A stretch of DNA of 64,000 nucleotides from Flexilinea sp. (lineage in GTDB: Bacteria > Chloroflexota > Anaerolineae > Anaerolineales > Anaerolineaceae), in assembly GCA_026645735.1 (NCBI GenBank), contig JAPKMT010000001.1, positions 1-64,000 on the forward strand, read 5' to 3'. Numbering within the stretch: position 1 is the first letter of the stretch; every line of letters begins with the position of its first letter. Below are positions 9,383 through 19,330 of this stretch, in pieces. Under the pieces are notes generated by a model. It was given only the letters and a program-made list of their open reading frames with translations, had not been told where the DNA came from and searched no databases. A program made the translations under genes and the position numbers.

Positions 9383-12300
9383 CTAAAAAGAGCGAGGTTT
9401 ATTTTTTTCGTAAGCCCAGATTTTTAAAAATAATTCCCTTTGGCTTGTATTGACCATATCTAAATATTGAGTATTCTGAAATCCCCATACCGTTGAATTC
9501 ACATCTTCTTTATGCCCTACCAAGAAAGGTACAACCACAACTATACGAAGATTACTTTTGTTTTCGATATATCGATCAATAGTATTTTTTTGGACATCGG
9601 AATTTCCCGGATCCCATGAAGCAAGAATATTAAGCGCCTTTTCAGAGTAGATATTAAAAACCATACTTGTCATACGATCAACTGTGACAAAGCGAATTCC
9701 TTTGAAAAACTCTACTTTTAGAATTTTTACATCTGAATGAAGCGATGCAATAAAACCAGCAAATATATCCCAATCGCCTTCAACACTATCTAAATAATCA
9801 TTCACAATTTTATTTTTTTCTTCAAAGTCCTCTGGAAGTAGTACATCATCTTCCATAACTGTCAATCGTGTTATCTTCAAATTCAATGCCTTCCGAGCAA
9901 TTGTTGCATAACTTAATCCACAACCAACCCAACCGGGTTTATAACGTATTCCTGTAATAGATATCGTATTATTTGGAATGATTGATTGAAAACTTCTATA
10001 ACGTTTGATTGTTTCAGGCAAGGTTAACACTAATCGAGGACCAAACGTTGGAAATGACATTTTTTGTGTATGAGAAAATGGTAAAAATCCCATACCCACA
10101 AGAAAACGGTCAAACATAAAATCAAAATTTTCCGAAGATACTTCAACAGATTTTATTATAGAACTCGATGAAGGCAGATTTTGCAATGTTTTATTTACAA
10201 CTTCTATCATCGATAAAATTGAATTTTCCTCAAAATAGTTTACCACTTCTGCAAATTGCGGATAATCATCCTTGTCTTGTGATGATTCGGAAACAATAGG
10301 TACTCCTAAAGATAAACATTCCTGTATACGTGGAGTTTCTAATAGAGCATTTTCATAATAATGAATATTTATTACAACTTTTGAACGTTTAATATAATTA
10401 ATCAAATCAAGACCAAATAGATCGTTAATTATTTTGACATTAAATTTCTGGGATAACGCCTCAAGCATTCTTTGACGTCTTGGTGAGCTATATGAGTCAC
10501 CCAAAAAAAGTACTTCTATGTCCTTCTCTTTTGGGGGATGGTTATCAAAATAATTTGTTGTTGCACCAACAGGCAAATAATAAATATGAGGATAGACAAT
10601 CCCATGCGAGTCTAAAAATTCAATATTATATAAATTGTACTCAAGAACTACCCAAGATTCATTAAGGATTTTAAAATACTCCTCTGTAAACCATCGTGAG
10701 CTTACAGATTGTTCCATTTGGAAGACTATCCGTTTTTCCCCAGAAGGTAATCTTGTAAACATTTGCGGACATATCACGACATAATAATCATGTGAGAAAA
10801 CAGTAGGCGCACTTACCATAATATCAACCTGGCAATTATATTTATGTAAACGATCTGCTATAAGATTTGCGATAAATATTGTGTGTGGGGTTGCCATAAT
10901 ACCCCAACGTTGTTGATTCAATTCAGGTTTAACCGCAATCTCAGATTTTATATTTTTTTGTTGTGGAATGGGATTAGTAATAGAAATTTTATGTCTAAGA
11001 TTGAAAATAAATCGCCCAATTTTTTCCCGGAGACTACCATTAGGCGCCATCCAAAGACGCACCTTCCACATCTTTTGAATCAACTTCCATGCAGTACTGC
11101 CGTAGATCTCAGATAGTTTAGAATTGAGTTCTTGTATTACTAGATCGTGTTGGTTGAGGTACTCTTTAAGAGTAGTAATATCATTTTGAGCTAGATTATC
11201 TTGTGAAAGTGAACTATTATTTTTTTGATCTAGATCTGAAACCTGAGCAGTCAAGGTTTGGATTGTCTGATCGCGTTCCGCTACCAGAGCGTTCAAGGAT
11301 TGAATATTTTGGTTTTTGATTACCATTTGAATATTGATTTCATCAATCAGTTTATTCAAAGATTGAAATGAAAATTCTTTTTGTTTTTTCTCGAAATATT
11401 GTCTTGAAAAAGATTTAATGAAATCAAAGAAAAAAGGATAATTTATTTCCTTCTTTCCTTTTTTAGAAATTAATTCCTCATAAATAAGTATACGATTATT
11501 TATATTATTCGATAGAAGCCAATGGTCACAAATTTTTTCTTTTGCGTTTTGGACCAGTTCTTTTCTTAGTTCCGGAGCATCAATCAGCTTGCTCAAAGCA
11601 GATACCCATTCTTCTGTTGTAGAAGCAAGTAGTCCTTCTTTTTCGTTTTCGATGATTTCATAATAAGGAGCAACATGACTATACACTCCTGGCATCCCTG
11701 CAGCAGTGTATTCAAAGAATTTAATCGGACTTTTACATCTATTGAATGTGTTTTCACATAATGGAGCAATCACAATATCTGCACTTTGCTTTTGAAAAAA
11801 ATCAGCAAATACCGAATATTCTTGAGGACAATTTTCCATCGTCGAGTATGGGAGAAGCTCGTTTGGAGGCTCAATTCCCCAAAAATGAAACCGAACACGA
11901 TTGGGATATTTTTTAACTACTTCAAGTAATGCAGGTAAGACCATGTATAAATCAGGTTTATGGGTGTGTCCCCCCATATAACCAATAATAATTTCTTCAT
12001 TATTATTTCTAATGTCTGGTGATTTGTTCAAGTGCCAGAGAGAATCATCCAAATAATTGGGAATAACTTTAATATTTTGGTTATATGGAAGAAGAACTTC
12101 TCGTAGGGGTATAGTAGCCACTGTGATAAGATCCGCTTCCATAACTGTTTGCAATAATGGCAGTAGAGTATCAGTGAAATAATTGGAAAGGCGGTCTGGA
12201 TGTTCTTCAGGTAAATCAAACAATAGATCATCTAAATCCAATACTACCGGTTTATTCAAAGAATGTGCCAGTGAGACTATTTTTTCATATGCATCATAAT

Positions 12301-12535
12301 AGTAGCAGAAATCACGCTGAATAATGACCAAATCCGCGTCTTTGACAGCATTAATATCGACGGGCATTGGTTCGATTAATCCGCGGATAATGTTAACTCC
12401 CGCTACTTGAGCCGGACCTAATACTCGTAATGATGAAATAGCTTCCCCATAACATCGAGAGTAAAAAACAATTGATTCAATTTTTCTCTTGTTAGATTTA
12501 TCCTGAATTGTGGGACTATTAAAACTATTTTTCAT
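9383..12535 (-). CDS. three-domain glycosyltransferase: GT4-like, coiled coil, CgeB-like, GT25-like
   Basis: 1050 residues in one frame. Residues about 20-360 form a GT4-like module (VVLDLDDLLFDLPEEHPD, then IIGYMGGHTHKPDLYMVLPAL and SPIKFFEYTAAGMPGVYS). Residues about 385-480 are a heptad-rich linker with repeated NALVAERDQTIQTLTAQVSD-like text. Residues about 555-800 resemble CgeB / Glyco_trans_1_2 proteins (VLFLGDSYSSPRRQRMLEAL; LLETPRIQECLSLGVPIVSE). Residues about 845-1010 resemble LPS GT25 enzymes (GCGLSYATIARKAL, RLTVMEDDVLLPEDFEEKN with the acidic triad). It probably builds several linkages of one repeat unit. Domain identities are by motif only. Confidence 0.75.
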   Translation of the reverse strand: MKNSFNSPTIQDKSNKRKIESIVFYSRCYGEAISSLRVLGPAQVAGVNIIRGLIEPMPVDINAVKDADLVIIQRDFCYYYDAYEKIVSLAHSLNKPVVLDLDDLLFDLPEEHPDRLSNYFTDTLLPLLQTVMEADLITVATIPLREVLLPYNQNIKVIPNYLDDSLWHLNKSPDIRNNNEEIIIGYMGGHTHKPDLYMVLPALLEVVKKYPNRVRFHFWGIEPPNELLPYSTMENCPQEYSVFADFFQKQSADIVIAPLCENTFNRCKSPIKFFEYTAAGMPGVYSHVAPYYEIIENEKEGLLASTTEEWVSALSKLIDAPELRKELVQNAKEKICDHWLLSNNINNRILIYEELISKKGKKEINYPFFFDFIKSFSRQYFEKKQKEFSFQSLNKLIDEINIQMVIKNQNIQSLNALVAERDQTIQTLTAQVSDLDQKNNSSLSQDNLAQNDITTLKEYLNQHDLVIQELNSKLSEIYGSTAWKLIQKMWKVRLWMAPNGSLREKIGRFIFNLRHKISITNPIPQQKNIKSEIAVKPELNQQRWGIMATPHTIFIANLIADRLHKYNCQVDIMVSAPTVFSHDYYVVICPQMFTRLPSGEKRIVFQMEQSVSSRWFTEEYFKILNESWVVLEYNLYNIEFLDSHGIVYPHIYYLPVGATTNYFDNHPPKEKDIEVLFLGDSYSSPRRQRMLEALSQKFNVKIINDLFGLDLINYIKRSKVVINIHYYENALLETPRIQECLSLGVPIVSESSQDKDDYPQFAEVVNYFEENSILSMIEVVNKTLQNLPSSSSIIKSVEVSSENFDFMFDRFLVGMGFLPFSHTQKMSFPTFGPRLVLTLPETIKRYRSFQSIIPNNTISITGIRYKPGWVGCGLSYATIARKALNLKITRLTVMEDDVLLPEDFEEKNKIVNDYLDSVEGDWDIFAGFIASLHSDVKILKVEFFKGIRFVTVDRMTSMVFNIYSEKALNILASWDPGNSDVQKNTIDRYIENKSNLRIVVVVPFLVGHKEDVNSTVWGFQNTQYLDMVNTSQRELFLKIWAYEKNKPRSF

Positions 12536-12631
12536 TTTGTCATCCGATAATTCTCTTAGATTTTTAATTTAAATAAAGAAGAAATTAAACATAATTTGAA
12601 TAAATAGATCTTAAAATAAAGAAAATTATTT

Positions 12632-13528
12632 CTATAAATTAAAAAAAAATAAGGATTTTTTCAACTGATTCTCCCAACTTGGCACACTTATCATGAAACT
12701 TGATTTTACCTTCCAGCAATCTAGCGATGAATAAGCCGGCCTTTGTGCCGGAGCCGGAAAATCAACAGTCTTTGCCGGTTTGATTTCTTTAACAAACAGA
12801 TTTTCTTTATTCGGAGTATTCTTATAAATCTCACAAGCCCAATCATATCTGCTGGCTTCACCGTTGCTTGTCAGATGATATATTCCCTTTTTTTCAGTAA
12901 ACCAATCATATAAAAGCATTTCAGTTGCTATGGCTTGAGAGAGTACTGTTGCAGTTGCTTCGGCGACAAAACGCGCCCAGGTTGGGTTTCCAATCTGATC
13001 ATCAACAACCCGGATCGTCTCATATTTTTTTGCCCATTCCAGAAATTTCGTGACAAAACTGTTCCCGCGCATTGAATAAAGCCAGGCAAGCCGGAAAATC
13101 AGAGCAGCACCAGTTTCTTGTTGGATTGCCTGTTCCCCTTTCCATTTGCTAAGTCCATAGATATTGATCGGGTTCGGCTGATCTATTTCAACATAAGGGG
13201 TATTCTTTGTTCCATCGAAAACAAAATCCGTCGAATAATGGATCAGCGGGATTTTTTTGGATGCACAGGCTGCTGCCAGCCAGCCCGGACCATCCGCGTT
13301 GATCGCCATCGCTTTTTCCTTCTCGGTTTCGGCCAAATCGACATTCGTATATGCGCTCGCGTTGATAATAATATCCGGAGCAACTGCTTTGACCGTATCC
13401 CTTATCTGTGTTTTGTCGGAGATATCAAATTGGGGAAAGTCAACCGGATAAATCTCTCCGATAGGCATTAATGTTCGAATCAATTCCCAGGCTAACTGTC
13501 CTCTTTCACCGATTAATAGAATTTTCAA
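12632..13528 (-). CDS. rfbD: dTDP-4-dehydrorhamnose reductase
   Basis: Last step of dTDP-L-rhamnose synthesis: NAD(P)H reduction of dTDP-4-dehydro-6-deoxy-L-mannose. It shows the Rossmann start LKILLIGERGQLAWEL, DFPQFDISD, NASAYTNVDLAETEK, IHYSTDFVFDG and the YGLSKWKGEQA catalytic Tyr/Lys motif (YxxxK). The total of about 298 residues is normal. The first in-frame codon is a TTG at 13546 with no spacing to a ribosome site. The TTG at 13528 has AGAGG nine bases upstream and falls 4 bases after the rfbA stop, so it is preferred. It ends the rfbC-B-A-D operon. Confidence 0.93.
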   Translation of the reverse strand: MKILLIGERGQLAWELIRTLMPIGEIYPVDFPQFDISDKTQIRDTVKAVAPDIIINASAYTNVDLAETEKEKAMAINADGPGWLAAACASKKIPLIHYSTDFVFDGTKNTPYVEIDQPNPINIYGLSKWKGEQAIQQETGAALIFRLAWLYSMRGNSFVTKFLEWAKKYETIRVVDDQIGNPTWARFVAEATATVLSQAIATEMLLYDWFTEKKGIYHLTSNGEASRYDWACEIYKNTPNKENLFVKEIKPAKTVDFPAPAQRPAYSSLDCWKVKSSFMISVPSWENQLKKSLFFFNL

Positions 13529-13532
13529 CGAA

Positions 13533-14399
13533 TCATCCTCTCGCAATTTTTTCTAAGTAGCTCTGCATGGATTGATCTCCTGTTTCTTTGGATAATCGCA
13601 GCAATTGGTCTTGATCGATAAAACCCATCCGGAACGCAATTTCTTCCGGGCAGCTGATCTGCATCCCCTGACGGGTTTGAATCGCCTGAATAAACATTGC
13701 AGCCTGGATCAAACTTTCGTGGGTTCCGGCATCTAACCAGGCAACACCTCTCCGTAGAACCTGGACTTTCAATTCGCCATTGTTCAGGTAGATTCGGTTC
13801 AGATCTGTAATTTCCAGTTCACCACGTTTCGAAGGCTTCAAATTACAGGCATAATCTGTGACCCGATGGTCGTAAAAATATATTCCCGGGACAGCATAAT
13901 TGGATTTGGGGTTCTTCGGTTTTTCTTCGAGACTGATCGCGTTCCCTTCTTCATCAAAAGAAACAACGCCATATCTTTCAGGATCGGAAACTTCATAGGC
14001 GAAAACGACTGCCCCTTTCTCCAATGATGCCGCAGTGCGGAGTTTCGAAGGAATGTCTTGTCCGTAAAAAATATTGTCTCCCAAAACTAAACAGGCAGAT
14101 TCACCGGCCAGGAAATCTTTTCCGATGATGAAAGCCTGAGCCAGGCCTTCCGGTTTAGGCTGTTCGGCGTATGAGAAAGAGATTCCCCATTGGTTGCCAT
14201 CCGATAAAAGCCGTTTGTAGAGGGGCAGATCTTCAGGGGTACTGATGATCAAAATTTCCCGGATACCTGCCAGCATCAGCATCGAAAGCGGATAATAGAT
14301 CATCGGTTTATCGTAAACCGGTAAAAGTTGTTTACTGATCACGCGGGTGAGCGGGTAGAGACGGGTGCCTTTTCCGCCGGCTAAGATGATGCCTTTCAT
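13533..14399 (-). CDS. rfbA: glucose-1-phosphate thymidylyltransferase
   Basis: First step of dTDP-rhamnose synthesis: glucose-1-phosphate plus dTTP to dTDP-glucose. The signature [18 protein letters not shown] opens the protein. It is followed by [49 protein letters not shown] and [12 protein letters not shown], all conserved in RfbA/RmlA. The length of 288 residues is typical. ATG 14399 has AAAGGA upstream; the earlier TTG at 14405 is unlikely. It lies between rfbB and rfbD in the same direction. Confidence 0.95.
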   Translation of the reverse strand: MKGIILAGGKGTRLYPLTRVISKQLLPVYDKPMIYYPLSMLMLAGIREILIISTPEDLPLYKRLLSDGNQWGISFSYAEQPKPEGLAQAFIIGKDFLAGESACLVLGDNIFYGQDIPSKLRTAASLEKGAVVFAYEVSDPERYGVVSFDEEGNAISLEEKPKNPKSNYAVPGIYFYDHRVTDYACNLKPSKRGELEITDLNRIYLNNGELKVQVLRRGVAWLDAGTHESLIQAAMFIQAIQTRQGMQISCPEEIAFRMGFIDQDQLLRLSKETGDQSMQSYLEKIARG

Positions 14400-14459
14400 A
14401 GTCAATTATTCCTTTTTAAATTTATCTTCTGCAGTGCTAAGTCTGTTCTGTAATACTCA

Positions 14460-15521
14460 TTAGCGTTTTTGGTAATTCGTGTTCAGCCAGGCAGAGAACT
14501 CACTTTTCTGAAGAACAGAATCAATCCATTTTGGATTGGTCAAATACCAATTAATGGTTTCTTCCAATCCCTGGCGGAGTTTCCGTTTGGGCTCCCACCC
14601 TAACTCCTGATGGATCTTTGTAATATTAATGTCATAACGAAAATCATGTCCAGGCCGGTCGGTCACGAAGCGGATCAGGCTTTGATGCGGCTGCCCGTTC
14701 GCCAGTGGCAGCTTTTGATCCAGCAGATCGCAGATCGTGCGCACAATTTCCAGATTGGAGGGTTGATTGTCGCCGCCGATGCAGTACGTTTCGCCGTCCC
14801 TGCCCTGTTTCAGGATCTGCAGAATGGCTTCACAATGATCTTCGACGTGCAGCCAGTCGCGCACCTGGGCGCCCTGTCCGTATACCGGCAGCGGTTTTTG
14901 CATCATGCCGTTCAGGATCATCAGTGGGATCAGCTTTTCGGGGAACTGGTAGGGTCCGTAGTTGTTGCTGCAGTTGCTGATGGTAACCGGCAGGTGATAG
15001 GTGGTGCCATAGGCTCTGACCAGATGGTCGCTGGAGGCTTTGGATGCGGAATAGGGAGAGTGCGGATCGTACGCTGTTTTTTCAGAAAAAGGGGCATCCC
15101 CGGGTTGCAGCGCGCCAAAGACTTCATCCGTGGAAACGTGATGAAAGCGGAAGGGTCCGCATTTCTCCGCCCAGGCGTTGCGGGCTGCGTCCAGCAGGGT
15201 GAAGGTACCGACGATGTTGGTTTCGATGAACGGCATCGGTCCGGAGATGGAGCGGTCGACGTGCGATTCGGCTGCAAAGTGGACGATGGTATCGATGGCT
15301 TCTTCCGCCAGAATCGCATCGACCAGCGGCCGGTCACAGATGTTTCCATGGATGAAGCGGTGCTGCTGCGGGTTGGGGAGGGCTTCCAGATTCTCCAGTC
15401 TGCCGGCGTAAGTCAGAAGATCCAGCGTCACGACGCGGACTTGCGGCTCACTGGCCAGCAGATGGCGCACAAAGTTGGATCCGATGAATCCGGCGCCGCC
15501 GGTTACCAATACATGTTTCAT
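14460..15521 (-). CDS. rfbB: dTDP-glucose 4,6-dehydratase
   Basis: Second step of the rhamnose pathway, an NAD+-dependent extended SDR. It shows MKHVLVTGGAGFIGSNFVRH, VHFAAESHVDRSI, HVSTDEVFGAL (catalytic Thr/Asp/Glu), YSASKASSDHLVRAY (Tyr/Lys), NCSNNYGPYQFPEKLIP and VRDWLHVEDHCEAI. The length of 353 residues is normal. The start codon overlaps the rfbC stop in an ATGA arrangement (15518-15521), so translation is coupled. This part of the cluster is visibly more GC-rich than the genes downstream of rfbD. Confidence 0.96.
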   Translation of the reverse strand: MKHVLVTGGAGFIGSNFVRHLLASEPQVRVVTLDLLTYAGRLENLEALPNPQQHRFIHGNICDRPLVDAILAEEAIDTIVHFAAESHVDRSISGPMPFIETNIVGTFTLLDAARNAWAEKCGPFRFHHVSTDEVFGALQPGDAPFSEKTAYDPHSPYSASKASSDHLVRAYGTTYHLPVTISNCSNNYGPYQFPEKLIPLMILNGMMQKPLPVYGQGAQVRDWLHVEDHCEAILQILKQGRDGETYCIGGDNQPSNLEIVRTICDLLDQKLPLANGQPHQSLIRFVTDRPGHDFRYDINITKIHQELGWEPKRKLRQGLEETINWYLTNPKWIDSVLQKSEFSAWLNTNYQKR

Positions 15522-16063
15522 GCAAATACCTCCGCGTTTTGGAAAGCTGCGCCATTGGCGTCTTTGGTGGAAAGAATGGGAGTCTGCCCCTGCAGCGGCC
15601 AGTCAATGTGGATCTGCGGATCATCCCAGCGGATGGATCGTTCATATTGCGGCGCGTAAAAATCAGTCGCTTTGTAAACGAATTCAGCGATGTCGCTGAG
15701 CACCAGAAAGCCGTGTGCGAATCCCGGCGGAATCCACAGCATCTGGAAATTCTCCGCGCTCAATGTTGCCCCGGTCCATTGGCCGAAAGTGGGGGAACTG
15801 CGGCGCAGATCGACCGCGACATCAAACACTTCTCCAACGATGACGCGGATCAGTTTGCCCTGCGGCTGGCGGATCTGATAATGCAGTCCGCGCAGCACGT
15901 TTTTAATAGAGCGGGAATGGTTGTCCTGCACGAAATCGGCCTGGATGCCGGCATCGGCAAAAACCTGCTGCTGCCAGCTCTCGAAGAAGAATCCGCGTTC
16001 GTCGCGAAAGACCTTCGGAGTGATCAATATAACTTCAGGGATGGATAATGGAGTAAATTTCAT
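15518..16063 (-). CDS. rfbC: dTDP-4-dehydrorhamnose 3,5-epimerase
   Basis: Third rhamnose-pathway enzyme, a cupin-fold epimerase. Conserved pieces include DERGFFFESW, FVQDNHSRSIKNVLRGLHYQ (catalytic His), VGEVFDVAVDLR and IPPGFAHGFLVLSD (with the metal-like His). ATG 16063 gives 181 residues, the usual size; the frame continues upstream to 16117, but MKFTPLSIPEV is the family start. It is the first gene of the rfbCBAD unit. The 368-base upstream spacer contains one copy of the 123-bp repeat and presumably the promoter. Confidence 0.95.
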   Translation of the reverse strand: MKFTPLSIPEVILITPKVFRDERGFFFESWQQQVFADAGIQADFVQDNHSRSIKNVLRGLHYQIRQPQGKLIRVIVGEVFDVAVDLRRSSPTFGQWTGATLSAENFQMLWIPPGFAHGFLVLSDIAEFVYKATDFYAPQYERSIRWDDPQIHIDWPLQGQTPILSTKDANGAAFQNAEVFA

Positions 16064-16224
16064 AAAAATTCCACGTACCTGTTTCTTCAATGTAATATTT
16101 TTGATTTTACCATACAACCAATTAGAAAATATTCAATATTATACGAGTAATTGAGCTTACTCTTGATTGCAAGGATCGCTTTATAGTATTAAAAAAAATT
16201 CGTTTTTTGAAAAATGATACTACA

Positions 16225-16348
16225 CAGCAATTTGAAATATCGGCATGCTTTTCAAATAAAGAGAGAAAGCTTGTTGTTGTGTCGTTTTTGTGTTTCACGC
16301 AAAAACGACACAACAACAATTATTTCTTTACATATTTGGTATTTCTGG
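16225..16348. repeat. 123-bp palindromic repeat element, copy 1
   Basis: Left end CAGCAATTTGAAATATCGG, weaker right end CATATTTGGTATTTCTGG. The central hairpin at 16271-16319 has a perfect 20-bp stem (TTGTTGTTGTGTCGTTTTTG) capped by TGTTTCACG. It lies in the spacer between the divergent rfbC and the plus-strand gene at 16432. No flanking direct repeat is recognisable. This is the leftmost copy seen. Apart from it, the 368-base spacer holds no gene I can support. Confidence 0.85.
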
Positions 16349-16431
16349 AATCTGAAGCAATAAATATGACATTAATAACTTAGAATTATTAAAAGATTTT
16401 ATCACATGCGAAATTGGAGAAGACGTTGCCA

Positions 16432-16908
16432 ATGGAGATCTCTCTTTATGATCTGGTCAAAGAGAATGCAGAAAAAAAGGGCATTTCGATTCGGTTTTCA
16501 TTGCAGTTGCTGCAGTATATTTCGCAAGAGAACCCCTTCAAGACGGATGTTCTACGACTGTTGGAAGCGGATCAAGCGGAGACTTTTTTTGAGATGACCT
16601 CGTTTGCTTTAAAGAATGAACTTACTGCGCAGAAGATTCCATTCATGTTGAGCATGATCATTATCTTCAAAGGATATCCTGCTTTTCAGAAAGCCGTCAT
16701 TAAATCCTTTTGTCACTCAAAAGTGTATCGTTATCATTGTAATCCGCTTGAAAATAATCTTTACGCTGACCACAGAGGAAAAATCATTACTTCCTTTCGG
16801 AGCAGACATAATATCAAAGAACAGATTCGAAAAAAAATGTATCGCTCTTTTCAGAGTGCTCCGGGCTGGATGAAGCGTTTTTTGCGGATGATTTGGAAAC
16901 GGATTTAA
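16432..16908 (+). CDS. hypothetical protein, about 158 aa
   Basis: I do not recognise this family. From ATG 16432 (GGAGAAG ribosome site about ten bases upstream) it reads MEISLYDLVKENAEKKG. It is predicted mainly helical, with a hydrophobic patch PFMLSMIIIFKG near residue 75 and a strongly basic C-terminus (SAPGWMKRFLRMIWKRI) that could sit on a membrane surface. There are no cysteine or catalytic motifs. It is separated by 13 bases from the GT4 gene that follows, so the two form a plus-strand pair inside an otherwise minus-strand locus. A role in polysaccharide assembly is inference from position. Confidence 0.6.
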   Translation: MEISLYDLVKENAEKKGISIRFSLQLLQYISQENPFKTDVLRLLEADQAETFFEMTSFALKNELTAQKIPFMLSMIIIFKGYPAFQKAVIKSFCHSKVYRYHCNPLENNLYADHRGKIITSFRSRHNIKEQIRKKMYRSFQSAPGWMKRFLRMIWKRI

Positions 16909-16921
16909 AGGATTGATTCTT

Positions 16922-19312
16922 ATGAAAATCTATCTTGATCTGACTAATTTGATGCAGCAAGAATTTATTTCGGGTATACAGCGGGTAGTCCGTGAACTGA
17001 CCGTTCGTCTGATACAACAAGCAAGAAACTTAAATTATGAGATAGTTCTTTTAAGTTATCATGAGGCATCAGGAAAGTATCTGATCCTCGATACAGAGAA
17101 AGTAATCGACCTTTTTCAAGGAATCCCGGGTGAAAAAAGAGACTGTTATTCACAAGACTGCCTTTCTGTTTTTGATTTTGAAGGTGGATCAGTTTTTTTT
17201 GAATTGGATGCGGTTTGGATGAATCCTGTGCGGCGTTCTTTCCTATACCCGTTATTGAAAAACCATAATGTTCGTATCATCACCTTTTTCCATGATCTGA
17301 TTCCAATTACCCATCCGCATTTCTTTCATCCAATCGGGATCATAAATTTCATGAATTTTCTGGAAGCTAATCTTCGCTGGGCAGATACATTTCTTGTCAG
17401 CACATCCAGCACGGCTGCTGAATTACAGAAGATTCAACAACGTCTCGGTTTTGAGCGACAGGCGATTTCTGTTCTGCCACTTGGATTCAATTTTCATCAG
17501 GTTAAACAGCCTGTCTCTGAAATTTCTGATTCTGTAAAAAAAATTAAAGCATCTGGTCCGTATATTCTGTGTGTCGGAACGATAGAAATTCGAAAAAATC
17601 ATCAGGTTATTCTGGATGCTTTTGATGAAAGGTTGCATCAGGATGGTTTTCAGCTCGTTTTTGCCGGTCGTAATGGATGGATGGCAGATGAACTGATGTC
17701 TCGGATTATGCGGCATCCGCTGCGAGGGAAAGGTTTTTATTTTCTTGAAAATCTCAATGATGCTTCCATAGATGCGTTATATAGAAATGCCTTCCTGACT
17801 GTTTCGGCGTCTTTTGTCGAAGGTTTTGGCCTGCCGCTGATCGAGTCTCTGATGCGGGGTACACCGGTCATTGCCTCGGATATTCCCGTTTTCAGAGAAA
17901 TTGGCGGAGGATTTTGCGATTATTTTGATCCGCTGCAGACAAATGACCTGATTCAAAAAATCGAGCGCTATCTTCATGATCCTCTGCGATACGCGGAGAA
18001 AAAGGCATCATTGTCAAAGTTCAAACCGGTGACCTGGGATGAGGCGGCTGATGCTTTCTCAGAAGTATTGTTTACAGAAAAGAAAACCCAAATCTTTCAC
18101 GATTCTCTAAAACAGATAATTATCCGCTCGGAACGAATGGATTTGTTAACTGAAACGATCCATTATTTGGAACATTTTCTTCCGTTTATTTCAGAAGCAG
18201 TCATTATTACATCTTCCATCGATCCAGACAATTTTTCTCTGCATTGCAAAACCCGTCTGAAATTCATCTGGATTCAATTCGATTACACTGCTGCACAGTC
18301 ACTGGTAAGCGAAAATCCTTTTTGGTGGATCGCAGATGATCGCATCGATCCGGTGTTCCTCCTGAGTGAAGATAACTATCGGCCGTTATTTCCCCTCTCC
18401 GAAGATTACTATATAGAGAACGGGGTGTTCAAGGTATATTTCTGCGGTGATTTCTTCGCGTTGGACATTCTGTCAGAAAGCCATTTTTTTACTTCTGAAA
18501 TGAGAAAAACGACTGATTTTTTAAAGGAACATCATTTTCCACTCCTGAATTATGATTCCCGTATGCCTCAGGTGATCAGCAAGGCTTGCTTTCTCAAAAT
18601 GTTTCAGGAATATCCAGAGACTTACAGGGGAGATCTGGATATTCGAAGCATTTACATAAATATCGTTGTATATTCCAATCCGGATATGTATATACCTCTG
18701 CCTTATCAGACGTTGAATTGGGAGTTTGGGCCGTTAAGTGGAGAGTCATTTGTTCATCCACAACGCTTCCAGTTTGAAAATTACGATGCTGTTTTGTACG
18801 AAGCGGGACAGCCATTGTTTAACTTTTCTCAGTGCTGGCATGATGGCACCCTTCTCGAAAATATAAATAAAATTCAACATTATGAACGGGGTCATCAACA
18901 AAGATTGTCGGCAGCTATCGCTGAAAAAGTTTTTTCTCAGATCTATGAAGGCCAATATCGGGAATTGCCTTCTTTTGTGATCGAATGTTGTCCCAATAAA
19001 TTGTCATTCAGCATCCCCAGCCATTATCAATTCGTTCATGGAGCAGATAAACAAATTGATGTCCGCCTGGTTTGGCGAAAATTTCCAAAAGAAACCTTAA
19101 AAGGTTTTTCATTAAAATGGGAGCTTCGCTCAACCGAAAATGATCTTGTTTTTGAGGATCATGAAGATGTTTTCTTTGGACAAGCGGTAGTGACGCTCGG
19201 TGTCAACGTGCAAGCGGGTGAATCGGAACTGTTTTTCACTATTTCCGGGAATTTCTCCAAAACAGGAAAAATTTTTTCAAAAACAATTCCTGTTCAAATC
19301 CTTTTTTTATAA
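16922..19312 (+). CDS. GT4 glycosyltransferase with long C-terminal extension
   Basis: About 796 residues. Residues 1-385 are a GT4 enzyme: MKIYLDLTNLMQQEFISGIQ opening, ITFFHDLIPITHP, GPYILCVGTIEIRKNHQVIL and VSASFVEGFGLPLIESLMRG (E-x7-E donor motif), then PVIASDIPVFREIGGG. Residues about 400-680 are of unknown fold, possibly a second transferase-like module. The final 110 residues are beta-rich (HGADKQIDVRLVWR; GFSLKWELRS) and recall the sugar-binding beta-sandwich tails of Wzt exporters, a weak similarity. ATG 16922 is favoured by AAAGG upstream. It is convergent with the GT2 gene, 18 bases apart, with no clear terminator between. Confidence 0.75.
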   Translation: MKIYLDLTNLMQQEFISGIQRVVRELTVRLIQQARNLNYEIVLLSYHEASGKYLILDTEKVIDLFQGIPGEKRDCYSQDCLSVFDFEGGSVFFELDAVWMNPVRRSFLYPLLKNHNVRIITFFHDLIPITHPHFFHPIGIINFMNFLEANLRWADTFLVSTSSTAAELQKIQQRLGFERQAISVLPLGFNFHQVKQPVSEISDSVKKIKASGPYILCVGTIEIRKNHQVILDAFDERLHQDGFQLVFAGRNGWMADELMSRIMRHPLRGKGFYFLENLNDASIDALYRNAFLTVSASFVEGFGLPLIESLMRGTPVIASDIPVFREIGGGFCDYFDPLQTNDLIQKIERYLHDPLRYAEKKASLSKFKPVTWDEAADAFSEVLFTEKKTQIFHDSLKQIIIRSERMDLLTETIHYLEHFLPFISEAVIITSSIDPDNFSLHCKTRLKFIWIQFDYTAAQSLVSENPFWWIADDRIDPVFLLSEDNYRPLFPLSEDYYIENGVFKVYFCGDFFALDILSESHFFTSEMRKTTDFLKEHHFPLLNYDSRMPQVISKACFLKMFQEYPETYRGDLDIRSIYINIVVYSNPDMYIPLPYQTLNWEFGPLSGESFVHPQRFQFENYDAVLYEAGQPLFNFSQCWHDGTLLENINKIQHYERGHQQRLSAAIAEKVFSQIYEGQYRELPSFVIECCPNKLSFSIPSHYQFVHGADKQIDVRLVWRKFPKETLKGFSLKWELRSTENDLVFEDHEDVFFGQAVVTLGVNVQAGESELFFTISGNFSKTGKIFSKTIPVQILFL

Positions 19313-19330
19313 TTCGATCGAAAAATGAAA

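Noticed and set aside
14610..15659. 349-codon open frame opposite rfbB
   Set aside because: Same reason: the sense frame is complete dTDP-glucose dehydratase. The antisense protein has no domain and crosses the rfbB-rfbC junction.
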